This document shows, one piece after another, positions 1 to 6,580 of a stretch of DNA of 15,701 nt; the first letter of the stretch is position 1, and every line of letters begins with the position of its first letter. This stretch comes from Corynebacterium sp. (lineage in GTDB: Bacteria > Actinomycetota > Actinomycetes > Mycobacteriales > Mycobacteriaceae), in assembly GCF_030530965.1 (NCBI RefSeq), contig NZ_JAUMTY010000053.1:1-15701 (forward strand). The letters run 5' to 3'. The position numbers and the translations under genes were made by a program. Under the pieces are notes generated by a model. The model saw only the letters and a program-made list of their open reading frames with translations, ran no database searches and was not told the DNA's origin.

Positions 1-452
1 GGTTCTTGGGTGTACGCGGTGCCGTCGATCCAGGGGAAAACGAGGTAGTTATAGACGCTGGCTACGACGAAGGCGATGATGCCCAGGAACGTTCCCTGCA
101 TGGGGATAACGGGGAGGATCATGAGGGCTAGCCAGTCGGGGAAGAGGGGGATGAGCCGTCGGACTGTGGTCCGGTATTCCCCGTATCGGTTCATGTAGGC
201 GGCGCTCACGTCGCGTCGGTACGGGTGAATAGTGATGAAAAGTAGCCCAGCTCCTGCGAGGACGATGAGCAGGATGACTTTAAGCAGCGGCGCGATAGCG
301 AACCCCATGACGCCCACGGCGCCACCGAGGAGAAGCGACGCGATAGTGCGTACCAGATTCGGCGTCGAGACCGTGGTGATGTACTCGGATTCAGTGAGTT
401 CGTGGTCGGATGTTTCACGGTTGTTGTCGCGGTGAGTGTCGTCGTTAGTCAT
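1..452 (-). CDS. Integral membrane protein, unknown family (C-terminus beyond the window)
   Basis: Reading the minus strand from an ATG at 452 gives 150 codons that stay open to the window edge, so the 3' end is missing. I do not recognise the family. The first 30 or so residues are polar and rich in Asp, Asn, Thr and Glu. They are followed by a long hydrophobic stretch (about residues 34-76, room for two membrane spans), a basic segment with HPYRR and the Tyr-rich AAYMNRYGEYRTTVRR, then another hydrophobic stretch (about residues 105-140). This suggests a small multi-span membrane protein with a cytoplasmic polar N-terminus. No good Shine-Dalgarno sequence is visible before the ATG, so the start is uncertain. 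The gene is divergent from imuA', and the LexA box at 581-596 lies 129 bp upstream of its start, so it could belong to the SOS regulon. Nothing in the sequence ties it to DNA repair. Confidence 0.7.
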   Translation of the reverse strand, partial: MTNDDTHRDNNRETSDHELTESEYITTVSTPNLVRTIASLLLGGAVGVMGFAIAPLLKVILLIVLAGAGLLFITIHPYRRDVSAAYMNRYGEYRTTVRRLIPLFPDWLALMILPVIPMQGTFLGIIAFVVASVYNYLVFPWIDGTAYTQE

Positions 453-580
453 ATGTTTCAGGGTAGTTGTTTGGCCATCAGTAGCGGCTAGTGCGCCTAG
501 GTCTGGTGGATTGACCAGGCGTTTTCTTTGTGTGTGGGGTCGGGCGGAAGATCATGCGCGGCACCCCTAGACTTTTTATA

Positions 581-596
581 TCGAACATGTGTACGA
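581..596. promoter_or_regulatory. LexA-binding SOS box
   Basis: The sequence TCGAACATGTGTACGA differs at one position from the symmetric actinobacterial SOS box TCGAAC-N4-GTTCGA. It sits between the divergent membrane protein gene (129 bp from its start) and imuA' (about 290 bp from its start). ImuA'-ImuB cassettes are classic LexA targets in mycobacteria and corynebacteria, so the location fits. A TATAAA on the minus strand and GATAAT on the plus strand overlap or touch the box, which would let LexA block either promoter. Confidence 0.8.
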
Positions 597-712
597 TAAT
601 TCCACGAGTTTTCGATTTTTATGTCCGGGCGGACCGGTACAACTGTTCATAGCTCCTTCGGTTCGAAGGTGCGATGAGTATGAAGTATAGCCGACGCTCA
701 ACGAAAAAGAAG

Positions 713-772
713 GTGGACGATAGTGGCTTATTTTTATGGGTACGTACGTTCTAAAAATCGTATATCGTCCAC
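713..772. repeat. 60-bp nested inverted repeat upstream of imuA'
   Basis: The outer arms are perfect 10-bp complements: GTGGACGATA at 713-722 and TATCGTCCAC at 763-772. Inside them TTTTTA (731-736) pairs with TAAAAA (752-757), and the centre holds the palindrome GTACGTAC (740-747). The three symmetry centres lie within about 1.5 bp of each other, so this is one extended dyad and not chance arms. There is no T-run after it, so it is not an ordinary terminator. It could be an operator for a multimeric regulator, a structured RNA leader element, or a relic of a small mobile palindrome. No second copy was seen in the window. Confidence 0.6.
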
Positions 773-886
773 TCTGCGAGCAATGTGGATGGAGTGCTTA
801 TCTCTCCTTGTATCATCCTGTGGATTTATGTATGGGCAGGTAAAAGGTCATTTTTATCCTTCCCTGAGTGTGGGGACTGATCAAAG

Positions 887-1759
887 ATGACGCAGGCGGG
901 AGCTGGTGCAGTAGCTACGGACCTTACTGCACTTTCGAATGATGAAAAGGTGGAAATCCTGCGCTCGCGCATGGCGCATCTGGTGTCGGTCCCAGACTAT
1001 CCTCACGCCAAGGAATCCGGCTCTTTGCCGCATTCTGCTGAACGACGTTCGTATACTGAGGAAAGAGAATCGTTCGAACGTTCGATGCTGGATGTTCTCT
1101 CTCTGCAGGGGCCACTGGGGGAGCTGACATCGTTGGGTGGTCTTCCTCGTGGCGCGGCAACATCGATTGCGGATTGTCCGACCGCGCTGGTGCACATCAT
1201 TGCCCAGGTGACCGCCGCAGGAAAACACGTTGCTGTTATCGGATTGAGCGACCTTTTGTGGGCCGCGGTCTCAGATGCGGGCGGGGATCTATCGTTAATC
1301 GCCGTGGTCGATTGTCCCGACGCTACTGGCGACGCGGACATCAACGCCCCCGATCCCCTCAGCGTGCTAGGTGTGCTGTGCGAGGGGATGGACCTTGTTA
1401 TTTATTGCGGCCAGGTGCAAGCAGATGTGCCGCCATCCTTGGCTCGGCCAGTGATGAGCCGTGTGCGTTCGTCTCGATGTGCCCTTCTTGTCTGCGGTGT
1501 GCGGTGGCCTGGTGTTTCTTTGCGTATCGACGCAACCGTGAGCGCTTTTCGTGGTTTAGGCCGTGGACGCGGGCGCATTCGCGGAATGAGCGTGGATATG
1601 CGTGTGGAGGATCGGCATCAACCTCCCCAGCGAGGGCAATGGCACATGGGCGTGGGGTCCTTCGCCCAGCCGATACGCCACCACCGTCCGGCGCAGACCC
1701 ACCATTGGCGCAAGAGCGTGAAAGCTCTTGATCTGAACGCAGTGGAGGCCGCAGGATGA
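887..1759 (+). CDS. imuA': ImuA' translesion-synthesis accessory protein
   Basis: This 290-residue protein matches the RecA-like ImuA' family, which interacts with ImuB in the SOS-induced mutasome and is required for damage-induced mutagenesis. Family features seen in order are an N-terminal helix with LRSRMAHL (25-32), the degenerate P-loop region LGGLPRGAATSIAD (83-96), HVAVIGLSDLLWAAVSDAGGDLSLIAVV (114-141), EGMDLVIYC (166-174), and ALLVCGVRWPGVSLRIDATVSAFRGLGRGRGRIRG (199-233). The Walker A lysine is absent, as in the family, so ATP binding is doubtful. An in-frame stop at 878-880 leaves the ATG at 887 as the first possible start. GGGGA lies about 10 nt upstream. The last codons contain GGAGG and overlap the imuB start (ATGA), so the two are translationally coupled. 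LexA control is inferred from the upstream box. Family assignment rests on motif order, not on a search. Confidence 0.85.
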   Translation: MTQAGAGAVATDLTALSNDEKVEILRSRMAHLVSVPDYPHAKESGSLPHSAERRSYTEERESFERSMLDVLSLQGPLGELTSLGGLPRGAATSIADCPTALVHIIAQVTAAGKHVAVIGLSDLLWAAVSDAGGDLSLIAVVDCPDATGDADINAPDPLSVLGVLCEGMDLVIYCGQVQADVPPSLARPVMSRVRSSRCALLVCGVRWPGVSLRIDATVSAFRGLGRGRGRIRGMSVDMRVEDRHQPPQRGQWHMGVGSFAQPIRHHRPAQTHHWRKSVKALDLNAVEAAG

Positions 1760-3477
1760 CACCGGATAACTCTATTGACGCAGGCCAGCACGCAGATGTT
1801 CCCCATCGCGACCAGTCAGGCGTGCCCGTGGATGAGCGAACAATAGTCCTCTGGGTTCCAGATTTCCCTCTCTATGCTGCTCGCTGTGACAATGAGGTTC
1901 CGGAGGGGCCACTGGCATTGGTGGACCAGCATGGTGTGTATGTTTGTGACCGCCAGGCGCGGCATGTAGGAGTCCGACGCGGCATGAAACGCAGACAGGC
2001 TCAGTCGTTGTGCCCGACGATGCACATTATGCCCGCCGACGACGACCGTGATGCCAGATATTTTGAAGACTTTGTTGCCGACGTTGATTCCATTTCCGCT
2101 GGTATCGAGCTTTTACGTCCCGGGCTCATTGCTGTGAAGTCGGCACCGCTGGTGAAATATTACGGTTCGGAAGAACGTGCGATCACCATGGTTCTTGATG
2201 CTGTCGCTCGGCCGGGAGTGGACGTTATCGCAGGAGCTGCAGGAACACTGCCGACTGCGGTGTTCGCTGCTCGGCGGGGGATGACTATCCCTGAGGGGCA
2301 CGATGCAGATTTCTTGGCCGGGCTACCTGTACGAACATTGTGCGAGGACAAAGCATTAGGCCAACCCCAAGAACTCGTGGACACCCTAGAGAAAATGGGC
2401 ATAACACGCATGAAGGACTGGGCGGACCTATCACGGCGAGATGTGTCGTCTCGTTTTGGAGCAGAGGGCTTGTGGTGGTGGTCTATCGCCCGTGGCACTC
2501 CATCGCGGCGGCTAGCTCCCCAAGAAAACAGCAGTGACCTGGCCGTTACGCATCATTGCGATTCGCCCGAGTCCCGCTCCGATACGGTCGCGTTTATTGG
2601 TCGTCGTCTAGCGGCAGATCTTCACGATCAACTCTCCGATAGAGGACAAATATGCTTGCGTGTTGCTATACGAGCACTTGTTCGCACCCCCGATGGGGAT
2701 CAGGAATTGGAACGAGTATGGCGGTGCACTGACCAGCTCACCGAGCACGCCATTGCCCAGCGAGTGCGGTGGCAACTGGAAGGATGGCTTCACCGTTTTG
2801 TGTCGCGTGCTGCTGCCACAGCCGGGGAATCCGAACATGAATCGGGTGCGTCGAATAGCGCCGCAACACCTACTGACATCGAGGTCGATGCAACCCCAGT
2901 CGGTGTGGGCGTATGCGAACTCACCCTTGACCCCATTGAAACGACAAGCAGCTCCATGCGTGGTTTATGGGGTGCCAAGGAAGATCATGCTGCCCATGCC
3001 GCATTAGCTCGGGTGCAAACAATGCTGGGACCAGACAGAGTATGCACTCCTGTGCTGAAAGGTGGGCGCGGCCCTGAGGACCGCATCGCGCTTGTCCCCG
3101 TGGGTGAATCCGCCCCCGATCTCCCGAGTAGCGCGTATGCGTGGCCAGGTCAATTCCCGGCCCCCATTCCAGTCACCAAACGCGTCGAACGTGGGCCTAG
3201 TGCTGCACACCCTGCGAGCGGAGTCTCTCTTCTCGACGAAGACGGCCACGACATTATCGTGACAGGACGCTCACTACTCAGTGCCCAGCCAGCTTGTGTG
3301 GCATGGGGAACTAAACGCTATGACATCACAGGATGGTCCGGACCCTGGCCCGTCGATGAACAATGGTGGGCACAAGGACGTCGCTTCGCACGACTACAAG
3401 TGACCACAAACCAACCCAGCGGTTTACTACTCATCTGCCGAGGAAAGAAGTGGCGAATTGAAGGCGTATATCGGTGA
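1756..3477 (+). CDS. imuB: ImuB, non-catalytic Y-family polymerase-like mutasome hub
   Basis: The 573-residue product has the Y-family fold signature without its catalytic acids. The first motif reads TIVLWVPDFPLYAA (29-42), and the place of the SIDE motif is taken by GIELLRPGLIAV (116-127), as in ImuB proteins. ImuB bridges DnaE2, ImuA' and the beta clamp during translesion synthesis. The protein is somewhat longer than the roughly 525 residues of mycobacterial ImuB, owing to a 27-residue polar N-terminus and a low-complexity Ala/Ser/Glu linker (about 352-375). The C-terminal domain starts with VGVCELTLDP and carries SMRGLWG (400-406), where the family normally has a QLxLWG clamp-binding motif: the Gln is Met401 and the next Leu is Arg402. 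GGAGG at 1744-1748, seven bases before the ATG, and the ATGA overlap support this start. The next gene begins 52 bp after the stop. Confidence 0.9.
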   Translation: MTPDNSIDAGQHADVPHRDQSGVPVDERTIVLWVPDFPLYAARCDNEVPEGPLALVDQHGVYVCDRQARHVGVRRGMKRRQAQSLCPTMHIMPADDDRDARYFEDFVADVDSISAGIELLRPGLIAVKSAPLVKYYGSEERAITMVLDAVARPGVDVIAGAAGTLPTAVFAARRGMTIPEGHDADFLAGLPVRTLCEDKALGQPQELVDTLEKMGITRMKDWADLSRRDVSSRFGAEGLWWWSIARGTPSRRLAPQENSSDLAVTHHCDSPESRSDTVAFIGRRLAADLHDQLSDRGQICLRVAIRALVRTPDGDQELERVWRCTDQLTEHAIAQRVRWQLEGWLHRFVSRAAATAGESEHESGASNSAATPTDIEVDATPVGVGVCELTLDPIETTSSSMRGLWGAKEDHAAHAALARVQTMLGPDRVCTPVLKGGRGPEDRIALVPVGESAPDLPSSAYAWPGQFPAPIPVTKRVERGPSAAHPASGVSLLDEDGHDIIVTGRSLLSAQPACVAWGTKRYDITGWSGPWPVDEQWWAQGRRFARLQVTTNQPSGLLLICRGKKWRIEGVYR

Positions 3478-3517
3478 ACCACGCAGTACGCGGGTACCCT
3501 CATGCTCTATGACCACC

Positions 3518-3526
3518 AAGGAAGGG
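3518..3526 (+). promoter_or_regulatory. Ribosome binding site that decides the start of the ferredoxin-like gene
   Basis: AAGGAAGGG precedes the ATG at 3530, with the AAGGA core seven bases away. The open frame extends upstream to an ATG at 3458, but that start would overlap imuB by 20 bp, lacks a comparable site, and would add a residue stretch with no family resemblance. The ATG at 3509 also lacks one. Confidence 0.65.
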
Positions 3527-3529
3527 CAC

Positions 3530-4615
3530 ATGGAGGAACAAGCCACGCAAGACAAGGCAGCGGAGCAAATAAGTGCACAGCGCGCGAGTTCAGCCCGTCA
3601 GGGTGCTGAGACCAACCAGGCCGACGAAGCGTGGAAAACTATGCGATGCTCAGACTTTGGCAACGAAGCTCTCCCCGGCACGGCCAAATCCATGAGGCTT
3701 TTCCTGGCGGTCGAATATCTCAAAGGGTGGGGCCGGGACATTATGGATGACGATGTCTTGGGGGACCTCACCGCGCCCCTCAAGAAAGTCCTTAAAGACA
3801 ATGGCGCATCAATGCAGTTCATCAGAAAACCCGGCAGAGCTGGGCAATTCCGCGACGAAAGAAAACTCTATATAGCCAGAACAGACCAAGGCACCTGCTT
3901 TACCACGCGCATCTCCGGCGTCGAAGACCTCCTCCACCTCGACATCCAAGCTCTTGCCGACGGCACATGGGGGAGAAGTGAACTTCCCTCCCGGCCCGTT
4001 GAACGCGTCAACCACCCGATCATGCTTGTCTGCACGCACGGGAAACGAGACCGCTGCTGCGCAATCAAAGGACGACCCCTCGCCGCGGGAATGCAAACGT
4101 GCTTCTCCGGTGACGAAGTGTGGGAGACCTCGCACTCCAAAGGACACCGCTTTGCGCCGACCATGATCCTGCTGCCTTGGGGATACTCGTACGGGCGGAT
4201 CCCCACAGGTCAGGCCATCGACGCCGTGAAAACCAGTGCGCAAGGACACATGTACCTCACGGGTTTGCGCGGTCGCGGCTGCTGGGATGCGCCGGGGCAG
4301 ACCGCCGAAATCGCCGTCGCACAACAACTCGGAGCGCACACAGTTCCCGTCGGCAGTCTCGTCGTCAGAGAAACGACAGATCAGGAACAAGAAAGAGCAG
4401 AAAAAGGAATAGCGGCCGACGACCACAGCCCCGACGCTCACAGTTCAAAAGACGAACACCACCCAAAAACCGCGTGGCGAACCGTCGAGACATCACGTGG
4501 AGACACGTGGGTTGTTCACCTCGAGCAGGTGTCCGCTGGGGACGTCATGGCTTCGTGCGGCAAACCCCCGAAACATGGAAAAACCTGGGTGGCACATCGT
4601 GTCACCCAGGTCTAG
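3530..4615 (+). CDS. Apd1-like / sucrase-ferredoxin family [2Fe-2S] protein
   Basis: With the start at 3530 the protein has 361 residues. The thioredoxin-fold ferredoxin domain shows CTHGKRDRCC (168-177) followed by HSKGH (202-206) and LLPWGYSYGRIP. This is the Cys-x8-Cys plus His-x3-His pattern of yeast Apd1 and the bacterial 'sucrase/ferredoxin-like' family, in which two Cys and two His bind a [2Fe-2S] cluster. A charged low-complexity linker follows (about 285-313), then a C-terminal WRTVETSRGDTWVVHLE...SCGKPP segment typical of actinobacterial members. The natural substrate of the family is not settled; in yeast it relates to redox-drug and iron handling. It lies 52 bp after imuB on the same strand, so co-transcription from the SOS promoter is plausible but not shown. 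Its last codons (TWVAHRVTQV) form the hairpin of the met operon terminator on the other strand. Confidence 0.8.
   Translation: MEEQATQDKAAEQISAQRASSARQGAETNQADEAWKTMRCSDFGNEALPGTAKSMRLFLAVEYLKGWGRDIMDDDVLGDLTAPLKKVLKDNGASMQFIRKPGRAGQFRDERKLYIARTDQGTCFTTRISGVEDLLHLDIQALADGTWGRSELPSRPVERVNHPIMLVCTHGKRDRCCAIKGRPLAAGMQTCFSGDEVWETSHSKGHRFAPTMILLPWGYSYGRIPTGQAIDAVKTSAQGHMYLTGLRGRGCWDAPGQTAEIAVAQQLGAHTVPVGSLVVRETTDQEQERAEKGIAADDHSPDAHSSKDEHHPKTAWRTVETSRGDTWVVHLEQVSAGDVMASCGKPPKHGKTWVAHRVTQV
4579..4611 (-). terminator. Intrinsic terminator of metQNI, inside the convergent coding sequence
   Basis: Positions 4583-4591 and 4603-4611 are perfect 9-bp complements (ACCTGGGTG / CACCCAGGT). Inside them one G-T pair and a CAC/GTG pair extend the stem to 13 pairs around a 3-base loop. 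On the minus strand the stem is followed by five T (plus-strand A at 4579-4583), the layout of a Rho-independent terminator for transcripts coming from metI, whose stop is about 57 bp earlier. On the plus strand no T-run follows the stem, so it should work in one direction only. Confidence 0.75.
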
Positions 4616-4667
4616 ACCCTCGCGTTAAGCGCAACCAGCACCGTCGGCGTTAACTGCGCCAACTGCG

Positions 4668-5438
4668 CTATCGGCGCATGACCAGCCGCGCCAGTGTGTT
4701 ACCAATCAACTGGGCGAACTGCACCAGCACGATGATAATCACCGTCGCCACCAAAGTGACGTTCCAGTCGAACGCACGGTAACCATAGGTGATGGCGAAG
4801 TCACCCAAACCGCCACCGCCGATGTAGCCGGCCATTGCGGACATATCGACAATCGCGATAAAGATGAACGTGTAACCCAAGATCAACGGGCCCAAAGCCT
4901 CACGGATCACAACGCTCCACAAAATCTTCAGCGGCGACGCGCCCATCGCACGGGCGGCCTCAACAACGCCCGGATCAACACTCACCAGGTTCTGCTCCAC
5001 AATGCGGGCCACCGCAAACGTTGCAGCAATCACCATGACGAACGTGGCCGCTTCCGTGCCGATCGTCGTCCCCATCACAGCCTTCGTCAGAGGACCAGCC
5101 GCCGCAATCAAAATGATGAACGGTATCGGGCGGATAATGTTCACCAAAATATTCAGCGTCCAATACAAAGGCTTATTAGCCAACACACCCGACGACCTCG
5201 ACGCATACAACAACACGCCGATGATCAGGCCAAACAGACCACCCAGAAGGATCGTCCACCCTACCATCCACAGCGTCGTCCAAAACGCTGTGATCATCGT
5301 GGGCTTCAGATTGTCCCAGTCCGTCGTTCCCGCCGCGAGAACGAGATCGCGCGCCACGGCGCTGTGAGCCACAGCATTGTGAATTGATGAGCCCACGCCA
5401 GCCAGGGCGTCGGCAGTATGTAACGCTACGCTGACCAT
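4668..5438 (-). CDS. metI: Methionine ABC transporter permease MetI
   Basis: The 256-residue membrane protein is the permease of the MetNIQ D/L-methionine importer. Membrane segments lie at about 54-78, 95-114, 128-147, 183-203 and 226-247. The ABC-permease EAA loop reads EAARAMGASPLKIL (160-173) and contacts MetN. VNIIRPIPFIILI (99-111) and GYIGGGGLGDFAITYGY (204-220) match MetI proteins closely. It is about 40 residues longer than E. coli MetI because of a polar, Ala-rich N-terminus. Its ATG shares one base with the metN stop (TAATG), with GAGGAG seven bases upstream, so it is coupled to metN. It is the last gene of the operon and ends before the hairpin at 4579-4611. Confidence 0.93.
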   Translation of the reverse strand: MVSVALHTADALAGVGSSIHNAVAHSAVARDLVLAAGTTDWDNLKPTMITAFWTTLWMVGWTILLGGLFGLIIGVLLYASRSSGVLANKPLYWTLNILVNIIRPIPFIILIAAAGPLTKAVMGTTIGTEAATFVMVIAATFAVARIVEQNLVSVDPGVVEAARAMGASPLKILWSVVIREALGPLILGYTFIFIAIVDMSAMAGYIGGGGLGDFAITYGYRAFDWNVTLVATVIIIVLVQFAQLIGNTLARLVMRR

Positions 5439-6580
5439 TAGTTGATCTCCTCACACTCGGTTAACTCGGCAAGACGAGCAACAACATCCTTGACGCCGTC
5501 CTCTGGCCCGGTCAGCTTCACCGTCAACCGTCCAAACGAATGCTCCTGGATATTATTCACAGCCCCATGCACGAATCCGACGGTCACATTCCGCTCGGTA
5601 GCCAGGGCAAACGCCGAACTCAGATCGCGCGCATCGTCGACACGAACCGTGATCAGCCGCTCACGCGGATTATCAGCAACCTCCGTGAGCAGCGAATCAC
5701 GCTCGCGGCCCTCGGGAGTATCGCGAAGAGCAGTCGCGACGAACCGCTTGGTCACTTCCTCACGAGGATGCGAGAAAATCTCGTGCACCGGCCCATATTC
5801 GACGACCTTGCCCTTTTCCATCACCGCGACGCGGTCCGCGATGGAACGAACAACTTCCATTTCGTGAGTAATCACAACAATGGTGATCCCGAGCTCCCGG
5901 TTCACCTTGTGCAGCAAATCCAGAACATCCTGAGTGGTTTCCGGATCCAGTGCCGACGTTGCCTCGTCGGCAAGAAGAAGCGAAGGATCGGTTGCCAACG
6001 AACGGGCAATTCCCACACGCTGCTTCTGCCCGCCCGAGAGCTGGTCAGGGTAGTTTTTGCCCTTATCGCCCAAACCGACGAAGTCGAGCAATTCCTTCAC
6101 ACGCTTCGAGCGCTGAGAGCGCGGAACCTTGGCCAGCGCTAGGGGGTACGCCACATTCGCAGCGGCCGTGCGGGAATTCATCAGGTTGAACTGCTGGAAA
6201 ATCATGCCGATGTTCTTGCGCAGGCCACGGAGTTTGCGCTCCGGCAGATCGGTGATCGTGGTGCTACCCAGCGTGACCGACCCCGAGGTGGGCCGATCCA
6301 AACCGTTAATCATGCGAACCAGCGTGGATTTACCCGCGCCGGAATACCCGATAACGCCCAGGATCTCGCCCGGCTCGACGGTGAGAGAAATGCCATTGAG
6401 CGCGTGAGTATCGCGTTTGCCCTGCTTGAACGTCTTGGTGACATCGCGGAACTCCACGCGGGTGCCGTGATCCGTCGGGCGGTCATCAAAAGTGAGTGTG
6501 GAGCTGCCGGACGTCGGCTGGGTAGACGTTGACCCGGTAGAAGTTGGTTGGGTGGAATTCTCTGTTGGAATCGATGCCAT
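5438..6580 (-). CDS. metN: Methionine ABC transporter ATP-binding protein MetN
   Basis: The 380-residue ATPase powers methionine import through MetI. It has Walker A GYSGAGKST (78-86), the Q-loop Q129-Q130, signature LSGGQKQR (181-188), Walker B LLLADEATSALD (201-212) and the H-loop His239. A C-terminal NIL/ACT-like domain (about 305-378, beginning RLITVRVDD) is the MetN-type regulatory domain that binds methionine and gives trans-inhibition in E. coli. The first 37 residues are a Ser/Thr/Pro-rich tail containing STQPTS twice (9-14 and 19-24); the family usually starts near residue 40. A good Shine-Dalgarno (GGGAGGA, six bases upstream) inside the end of metQ supports the long start. Junctions on both sides are TAATG. 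Confidence 0.94.
   Translation of the reverse strand: MASIPTENSTQPTSTGSTSTQPTSGSSTLTFDDRPTDHGTRVEFRDVTKTFKQGKRDTHALNGISLTVEPGEILGVIGYSGAGKSTLVRMINGLDRPTSGSVTLGSTTITDLPERKLRGLRKNIGMIFQQFNLMNSRTAAANVAYPLALAKVPRSQRSKRVKELLDFVGLGDKGKNYPDQLSGGQKQRVGIARSLATDPSLLLADEATSALDPETTQDVLDLLHKVNRELGITIVVITHEMEVVRSIADRVAVMEKGKVVEYGPVHEIFSHPREEVTKRFVATALRDTPEGRERDSLLTEVADNPRERLITVRVDDARDLSSAFALATERNVTVGFVHGAVNNIQEHSFGRLTVKLTGPEDGVKDVVARLAELTECEEIN

Larger units (their letters stand above)
453..886. other. Divergent intergenic region between the membrane protein and imuA'
   Basis: This 434-bp stretch has no convincing gene. It is AT-richer than its flanks. It holds a near-perfect LexA box (581-596), a 60-bp inverted repeat (713-772), and at the centre of that repeat a weaker LexA-like site (740-751). 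An in-frame TGA at 878-880 fixes the imuA' start to the ATG at 887. I could not find a promoter with both good -35 and -10 elements for imuA'. A minus-strand TATAAA (575-580) and a plus-strand GATAAT (595-600) flank the LexA box and are possible -10 elements for the two directions. Confidence 0.7.

Noticed and set aside
1073..1086. TTCGAACGTTCGAT palindrome resembling a LexA box
   Set aside because: The GAAC and GTTC halves are directly joined, without the four-base spacer that LexA boxes need, and the site is inside the imuA' coding sequence.
1174..1731. 185-codon plus-strand frame inside imuA'
   Set aside because: Arg/Pro-rich out-of-frame translation. The imuA' frame carries the conserved motifs and the coupling to imuB.
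3809..4441. 210-codon minus-strand frame
   Set aside because: It is antisense to the ferredoxin-like gene, which has intact family motifs and a good ribosome site.
4646..4660. GGCG/CGCC weak hairpin between the ferredoxin-like gene and metI
   Set aside because: Only a 4-bp stem and no T-run. The much stronger hairpin at 4583-4611 explains termination of metQNI.
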